A stretch of DNA of 64,000 nucleotides from Hyphomicrobiales bacterium (GTDB taxonomy: Bacteria > Pseudomonadota > Alphaproteobacteria > Rhizobiales > Phreatobacteraceae): assembly GCA_017304475.1 (NCBI GenBank), contig JAFKKV010000037.1:29786-93785 (forward strand). The letters run 5' to 3'. The translations under genes were made by a program, and so were the position numbers. The notes under the pieces were generated by a model that saw only the letters and a program-made list of their open reading frames with translations, ran no database searches and was not told where the DNA came from. Positions within the stretch are counted from its first letter, which is position 1; each line of letters opens with the position of its first letter. Shown piece by piece: positions 59,603-64,000 of this stretch.

Positions 59603-60626
59603 GCAATCTTCTGACAAGATGGCGCCCATGACGAAGACGGCATCCACCGTCAGCCCCCTGCAGCGGGACCTGGCACGCGGCATTCTCGACCTGTTGCGTG
59701 GCCGCGGCGCCGTGTCCGGCGACCGGCTGAGCCGGGTCGCGCTCGCCGAGGCGCTCGGCGTCTCGCGCACGCCGGTCAATGGCGCTGTGGCGCTGCTCGA
59801 AGAGATGGGCATCGTCGCGATCGAAGGCCGCTCGGTGCGTGTCGTCGACCTCAATCGCGACGCCTCCAGCCTTGCCGCGACCGGCGACGATACCGGCATG
59901 GCCCGCCTGCTCGTCGGCATCTCCCGGGCGCGCCGCGACGGCAGCCTGCCCGACGAGGTCTCCGAGCGGCATCTGGCCCAGCATTTCAGCGCCGGGCGCA
60001 CCACGGTCGCCCATGCGCTCAGGCAATTGGCCGAGGCCGGCGTGGTCACCCGCAACCGCGGCCATGGCTGGAGCTTCACCCAGGGCTTCGCGTCCGCCGA
60101 GGATCGGGCCGCCTCCTATCGTTTCCGCATGCTGCTCGAACCCGCCGCGCTGCTCGAGCCCAACTTCGCCCTGCCGCCCGGTTTCGAGGCACGCATGCGG
60201 GCCGAACACGCCCGCTTCGTCGACCGCCCTTGGACCGCCGACGACGCGGTCGCCTTTTTCGAGACCAATGCGGCCTTCCATGCCGGCCTGGCGGAGGCCT
60301 CAGGCAACCGCTTCTTCGCGCCGGTGATCGCCCAGCAGAACCGCCTGCGCCTCCTGTCGAACTATGCCTGGCAGCGCGGACCGGAGCGGGTCGTGGTGTC
60401 GGTGCGCGAACATCTCGCCATTCTCGACGCGCTGGCCGCGGGCGATCGCGAACGGGCCGCGGAGCTGATGCGCCGGCATCTGGCGGGTGCCGCCGCATTG
60501 ACATTCCAGGGCCCCAAGGATTGCACTTCGGTGCCACATAGTGCATTCATGAGTGACACAACGGATGGACCCGACGTTGATCACTCCCCCACCCGAGAGA
60601 GCCCCCGCAAGCGCCGGGCCCGATAG
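59601..60626 (+). CDS. GntR/FadR-family regulator with an extra N-terminal winged helix
   Basis: The 341-residue protein has a first winged-helix segment (residues 20-75: LARGILDLLRGRGAVSGDRL, ALAEALGVSRTPVNGAVALLEEMG). A second HTH follows near residues 115-155 (SERHLAQHFSAGRTTVAHALRQLAEAGVV), then an FCD-type helical effector domain (ASYRFRMLLEPAALLEPNF, FFETNAAFHAGLAEASGNRFF, REHLAILDALAAGDRERAAELMRRHL). Ordinary FadR proteins have one HTH, so the doubled DNA-binding part is unusual. No Shine-Dalgarno precedes the ATG at 59601; 59628 is an alternative. It begins a run of two deacetylase-like genes and a binding protein that it probably regulates. Confidence 0.85.
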   Translation: MQSSDKMAPMTKTASTVSPLQRDLARGILDLLRGRGAVSGDRLSRVALAEALGVSRTPVNGAVALLEEMGIVAIEGRSVRVVDLNRDASSLAATGDDTGMARLLVGISRARRDGSLPDEVSERHLAQHFSAGRTTVAHALRQLAEAGVVTRNRGHGWSFTQGFASAEDRAASYRFRMLLEPAALLEPNFALPPGFEARMRAEHARFVDRPWTADDAVAFFETNAAFHAGLAEASGNRFFAPVIAQQNRLRLLSNYAWQRGPERVVVSVREHLAILDALAAGDRERAAELMRRHLAGAAALTFQGPKDCTSVPHSAFMSDTTDGPDVDHSPTRESPRKRRAR

Positions 60627-61449
60627 CAAGTCCGCATCGCGCTGGCCCGGCGGGGCCCGCTTCGTCGTCTGTGTCACCGTTCACATGGACGGGCCGGCGG
60701 TCGAGGCCGGCCGCGGCCAGAACCATCTCGGCCTACATTCGCGCGGCCGTTATGCGGCAAGGCGCGGCGTGCCGCGCAGCCTCGACATCCTGGCGCGCCA
60801 CGGCATTCCCGCCACCTTCTTCATGTGCGGCTACGATGCCGAGCTCTATCCGGCGCTGATGCGCGAGGTGCACGGCGCCGGCCATGAGGTCGCCGCCCAT
60901 GGCTATCAGCACGAGGGCTGGGACCTCGGCGGCGACGAGCCGGCGCTGCTGGAGAAGACCCACGCCATCCTGAGTGACTGCGTCGGCGAGGCGCCGGTCG
61001 GCTGGTGCTCGCCCTCGGGCCGCAAGAGCCGACTGACGCTGCCGACGCTGAAGCGGCTCGGCTATCGCTACGACGCCAGCGAGAAGGACGAGGATCTGCC
61101 CTATCTCGCCACGATCGACGGCCGGCAGGCCGACGACTTCGTCATCCTGCCCAACAATACCGTCTCGCTCGACGACGCGCCGCTCTATGTCCAGGGCCAG
61201 GCGACCGCGGCCGAAGCGCTAGACAATTGGATCGAGGAGCTCGAAACCATCGCCACGGGCGACGGCTACGTCCATTTCACCGTGCATCCGCGCGCCGGCT
61301 ACGGCTCGGGCACGCCGGCCCGATCGGCCGCTTTCGAGCACTTCCTCGTCGCCGCGAAGGCCATGCCCGGGGTGCGTTTCGTCACCCTGCGCGACCTCGC
61401 CGACCACTGCCTCGCCGCCCCGGCCAACTGGCGGAACCCGCGCCTATGA
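60565..61449 (+). CDS. Polysaccharide-deacetylase-family protein (first of a pair)
   Basis: The 294-residue protein has a NodB-like fold with VTVHMDGP (metal-binding Asp42 at the first motif) and GHEVAAHGYQHEGWD (His112 and His116, the HxxxH metal pair). A conserved proline/arginine region reads GWCSPSGRKSRLTLPTLKRLGYRYDAS, and TVHPRAGYGSG lies near the end. Members remove acyl groups from glycans or hydrolyse related amides (some act on allantoin). The 5' end overlaps the GntR gene by 62 bases, with an alternative GTG at 60553. Its stop overlaps the next ATG, so the two deacetylase genes are co-translated. The substrate is unknown. Confidence 0.85.
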   Translation: MDPTLITPPPERAPASAGPDSKSASRWPGGARFVVCVTVHMDGPAVEAGRGQNHLGLHSRGRYAARRGVPRSLDILARHGIPATFFMCGYDAELYPALMREVHGAGHEVAAHGYQHEGWDLGGDEPALLEKTHAILSDCVGEAPVGWCSPSGRKSRLTLPTLKRLGYRYDASEKDEDLPYLATIDGRQADDFVILPNNTVSLDDAPLYVQGQATAAEALDNWIEELETIATGDGYVHFTVHPRAGYGSGTPARSAAFEHFLVAAKAMPGVRFVTLRDLADHCLAAPANWRNPRL

Positions 61450-62192
61450 CCAAGACATTGCTGATCACGGTCAATGTTCATGGCCTCGGCCCGGAAGCCG
61501 CCGAAGCCCCCGGCGCCGCACTTCATGGCCGGTTCGCCCATGGCGGTTATGCCTATCGCATCGGCCTCGACCGGCTGCTGGAAACCTTGCGACGGGACGC
61601 GGCACCGGCAACCTTCTTCTGGCCGTCGAGCGAGGCCCTGCGGGTCCCCGCGCTGCTTGAGCGATGCCTGCGGGAGGGCCATGAGGTGGCGAGCCACGGC
61701 CGCGCCTTCGAGGACCATGCCAAGCTCGCGCCGGCCGAAGAGGCCGACATCCTGGGCGAGGCGCGCGACACCCTGGCAAGGCTCGCCGGCACCCGGCCAA
61801 CGGGGTTTCGCAGCCCGACCGGCACGCTTTCGGCGGCCACGATCGGGCTGCTCCGGTCCCTGGACTATCGCTACGATTCCAGTTTCCTCGATGATGACGC
61901 CCCCTATGGCCTGGATGCGGACGGCGGCGCCGGCATGGTCGAGCTGCCGTGGAGCGAGGGCCTGACCGATGCCACCCATTTCCGCAGGCGGCTGACACAG
62001 GACCGCGCCGAGGCCTTCCTCACCGAGGAATTCGACGCGCTGCTGCCGGTCGCCGGCTATGCCTGCCTGACCTTGCATCCGCGCGCCGATATCGGCCTGG
62101 CGCGTGCCTCCCGGCTGCCGATCCTCGAGCGGCTGATCGCCCGTGCCCGCGACGCCGGCGCCACGCTTCGCCACTGCCGCGATCTCGCCTGA
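61446..62192 (+). CDS. Degenerate polysaccharide-deacetylase-family protein (second of a pair)
   Basis: The 248-residue product aligns with its neighbour along its whole length (APATFFWPSSEALRVPALLERCLREGHEVASHG, then TGFRSPTGTLSAATIGLLRSLDYRYDSS, and TLHPRADIG). The metal site is altered. Where the first protein has HMDGP, this one has HGLGP, losing the aspartate. Where it has HGYQH, this one has HGRAF, losing the second histidine, although Asp90 and His91 follow. It begins at an ATGA overlapping the previous stop. It may be catalytically inactive and partner the first protein, or use a different metal site. Confidence 0.8.
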   Translation: MTKTLLITVNVHGLGPEAAEAPGAALHGRFAHGGYAYRIGLDRLLETLRRDAAPATFFWPSSEALRVPALLERCLREGHEVASHGRAFEDHAKLAPAEEADILGEARDTLARLAGTRPTGFRSPTGTLSAATIGLLRSLDYRYDSSFLDDDAPYGLDADGGAGMVELPWSEGLTDATHFRRRLTQDRAEAFLTEEFDALLPVAGYACLTLHPRADIGLARASRLPILERLIARARDAGATLRHCRDLA

Positions 62193-62221
62193 ACCAGCCC
62201 GCCACGACAAGGACCGCCCCG

Positions 62222-63808
62222 ATGTTTCCAGTCTCCCGTTCCCGGCTCCGGCGGCGGACCATGCTGTCGCTCATCGCCGCGCTCGTCGCGACCGCCGCGC
62301 CGCTCGCCCGCCCGGCCACGGCCGAAACCCTGCTGCGGACCATGGTGAGCTCCGACATTCGCGGCCTGATGCCGGGCACCAGCCCCGATGTCGCGACCGG
62401 CGCCGTGCTGCAGCAGATCTATGAGGGACTGGTCGCCTGGCGCGCCGACGGAACGGTCGCGCCGATGCTGGCCGAGACGATCGAGACCTCGGCCGACGGC
62501 CGTACCGTCACCTTCACGCTGCGCCAGGGCGTCACCTTCCACAACGGCCAGCCACTGACCTCACGCGAAGTGGTCTGGACCTGGCAGCGCTTCCTCGATC
62601 CGAAACAGCCCTGGCAATGCCGCACCAATTTCGACGGCACCCGGCAGATCAAGATCACCGGCGTCGAGGCGCTGGACGCGCAGCGCGTCGCCTTCCACCT
62701 GGCCGAACCGAGCGGCGTCTTTCTGAGCATGATGGCGCGCTCCGATTGCGACAGCACCGGCATCGCCCATCCCGATTCCGTCGATGCCGAGGGCCGCTGG
62801 GTCAAGGCCATCGGCACCGGGCCGTTCATGCTGGAAGAGTGGCGCAAGGGCCAATATGTCCAGCTCGCCCGCTTTGCCGGTTATGCCTCGCGCAGCGAAC
62901 CGACCGACGGCCTGTCGGGCGCCAAGCGCGCCGGGCTCGACCGGGTTCGCTTCACCCTGATCCCCGATCCGAGCACCGCCAGGGTCGCCTTGCAATCCGG
63001 TAATCTCGACGTCTGGCCGGAGGTCGACCCGACCATGGCGGCGGAATTGCGCGGCGCGCCCGGGCTCAAGATCCTGGACGCGCCGACCGCCGGGCTCAAC
63101 GCCATCCTGATCCAGTCGCGCGATCCCGTGCTGGCCGATGCCCGGGTGCGCCAGGCCATCGCCATCGCGATCGACACCGACGGCCTGCGCGAGGGGCTCT
63201 ATGCCGGCTACGGCCGGCCCGGCACCTCGCTGGTGGCTTCGACCAGCCGCAATTATGGTCCGGTCCAGCAACAGGGCTTTGGCCATGATCTCGACAAGGC
63301 CCGCCGGCTGCTGCGCGAAGGCGGCTATGCCGGCCGGCCGGTCGTCATCACCACCAACAGCCAGTTCGGGCTGATGAAGGATACCGGCATCCTGTTGCAG
63401 GCCATGCTGCAGGCGATCGGCATCAAGGCCGAGGTCGAGACGATCGAATTCGGCGCCCAGCTCGACCGCTATTTCAAGGGGCGCTACCAGCTGATGGTGT
63501 GGAACGTCACGCCCTATCTCGATCCGATCTTCTCGTTCGATCGGTTCGTCGGCGGCCCCGACGCCTCGCCCGACAAGGTCTGGCGCAGCGAAGCGGCCAA
63601 TAACCTGCTGGCCCGGCTGTTCGCCCTGGATAACGCCGCGGCCCGCCAGCCGGTCTTCGACGACCTGCACCGGCTGTTCCTGAACGATGCCCCGCTGAGC
63701 ATCTGGATCAACCGCGCGACCATTTCCGGCGTCAGCGCCAAGGTCCAGGGTTTCGAGCCTTGGGCCGGCCTGAAGCCGCGCTTCTGGAACGTCACGCTGG
63801 GACAGTGA
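62222..63808 (+). CDS. ABC transporter substrate-binding protein, family 5
   Basis: The 528-residue periplasmic protein has a Tat-like/Sec leader (SRLRRRTMLSLIAALVATAAPLARPATA) and the family-5 signatures: SSDIRGLMPGTSPDVATGAVLQQIYEGL, TLRQGVTFHNGQPLTSREVVWTW near residue 100, and GTGPFMLEEWRKGQYV near 200. AAGGA lies nine bases before the ATG. It follows the deacetylase pair by 30 bases and is the last gene before palindromic repeats and an IS110 remnant. The permease genes expected next are not present in this window. The ligand is unknown; the operon context hints at an acylated amide or glycan fragment. Confidence 0.88.
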   Translation: MFPVSRSRLRRRTMLSLIAALVATAAPLARPATAETLLRTMVSSDIRGLMPGTSPDVATGAVLQQIYEGLVAWRADGTVAPMLAETIETSADGRTVTFTLRQGVTFHNGQPLTSREVVWTWQRFLDPKQPWQCRTNFDGTRQIKITGVEALDAQRVAFHLAEPSGVFLSMMARSDCDSTGIAHPDSVDAEGRWVKAIGTGPFMLEEWRKGQYVQLARFAGYASRSEPTDGLSGAKRAGLDRVRFTLIPDPSTARVALQSGNLDVWPEVDPTMAAELRGAPGLKILDAPTAGLNAILIQSRDPVLADARVRQAIAIAIDTDGLREGLYAGYGRPGTSLVASTSRNYGPVQQQGFGHDLDKARRLLREGGYAGRPVVITTNSQFGLMKDTGILLQAMLQAIGIKAEVETIEFGAQLDRYFKGRYQLMVWNVTPYLDPIFSFDRFVGGPDASPDKVWRSEAANNLLARLFALDNAAARQPVFDDLHRLFLNDAPLSIWINRATISGVSAKVQGFEPWAGLKPRFWNVTLGQ

Positions 63809-63814
63809 GAATAA

Positions 63815-63869
63815 CCCTCGCCCACGCCTTCGTGGGAGAGGGTGGCCGCGGAGCGGCCGGGTGAGCATC
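63815..63869. repeat. Palindromic REP-like element
   Basis: A 12-bp dyad with one mismatch pairs 63815-63826 with 63831-63842 around CCTT. It is followed by a second GC-rich dyad (63844-63859) and a tail reading GGTGAGC. The first dyad has the same CCCTC...GAGGG plan as the repeats at 1531-1551. It also sits where a terminator for the binding-protein gene would lie. Confidence 0.6.
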
Positions 63870-63880
63870 TGTGTTCCGCG

Positions 63881-64000
63881 TCAAGCCTGTTTTGGGGCGT
63901 GGGCGGTCCAGATGCGGTCCTGAGCGATGAGGGTGTTGGCGAGCACGACGAGCTTTCGGGCGACAGCGATGAGGGCGCATTTGGGCTTCTTGCCCTTGGC
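63881..64000 (-). mobile_element. IS110-family transposase, C-terminal fragment at window edge
   Basis: The last 39 codons of a minus-strand frame run off the right edge and end at a TGA at 63881-63883. The product (GKKPKCALIAVARKLVVLAN then TLIAQDRIW and TAHAPKQA) matches the conserved C-terminus of IS110-family transposases, which carry an ARKL-VLAN segment. The remainder would lie beyond the window. It begins 12 bases from a palindromic repeat, which IS110-group elements often use as insertion sites. Whether the element is complete cannot be judged here. Confidence 0.75.

Overview
The window is about 64 kb of GC-rich, densely coded chromosome of an alphaproteobacterium, most likely order Hyphomicrobiales (Rhizobiales). 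The evidence is the gene content: a separate petA-petB-petC (Rieske, cytochrome b, cytochrome c1) operon divergent from trmL; a class I-gamma aspartate aminotransferase; the L25-pth-ychF-maoC-maoC run; many LysR regulators; and Omp25-like small porins. The genus cannot be fixed from this sequence alone. No rRNA, tRNA, CRISPR array or prophage was found. The only transposon trace is the last 39 codons of an IS110-type transposase at the right edge.

Layout. 1-9.2 kb: a LysR regulator cut by the left edge, divergent from an azoreductase; a palindromic repeat cluster; a lone family-5 solute-binding protein; a chemoreceptor; moaE; and a DUF1800/DUF1501 pair. 9.2-24 kb: a GST; a three-gene glycosyltransferase block (GT41 SPINDLY-like, GT2, DUF2029/GT87-like); a Bug-type binding protein; aspartate aminotransferase; several small genes; an unpartnered histidine kinase; a YfhO-type membrane protein; and an AraC regulator. 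23.9-29.1 kb: a 1763-residue autotransporter with about ten 50-residue repeats. 29.2-34.1 kb: a DJ-1 isonitrile-hydratase-like gene divergent from a GlxA regulator, a LysR/LysE pair, and an MHS transporter. 34.4-38.0 kb: the housekeeping run rplY-pth-ychF and two MaoC hydratases. 38.1-39.2 kb: two small secreted paralogues built from a repeated GTGxNxGxG(Y/W) motif. 39.4-46.9 kb: apt, a LysR/MFS/esterase cluster, a guanine-deaminase-like gene, a membrane-anchored double ABM-domain protein divergent from an AraC regulator, and mtnP. 46.9-50.6 kb: petABC and trmL. 50.6-53.2 kb: two outer-membrane beta-barrel genes, the second encoding two barrels in tandem. 53.5-58.3 kb: a membrane protein, then aldehyde dehydrogenase - SDR - FAH-family hydrolase (a catabolic module resembling part of an oxidative sugar pathway), then a GFA protein. 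58.4-64 kb: a secreted hydrolase, then a GntR regulator leading into two overlapping polysaccharide-deacetylase-like genes and a binding protein, ending in a palindromic repeat and the IS110 remnant.

How genes work together. petABC encodes the three catalytic subunits of the bc1 complex. The glycosyltransferase block and YfhO protein point to glycan assembly or protein glycosylation. Four regulator/target pairs are divergent with visible inverted repeats between them, or are divergent DJ-1/AraC partners. The most unusual items are the GTG-repeat secreted paralogues, the double-barrel outer-membrane protein, the deacetylase pair in which the second member has lost the metal-ligand positions, and the ABM-domain/membrane fusion. 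Start sites were moved from the longest open frame wherever a ribosome-binding site supported it.
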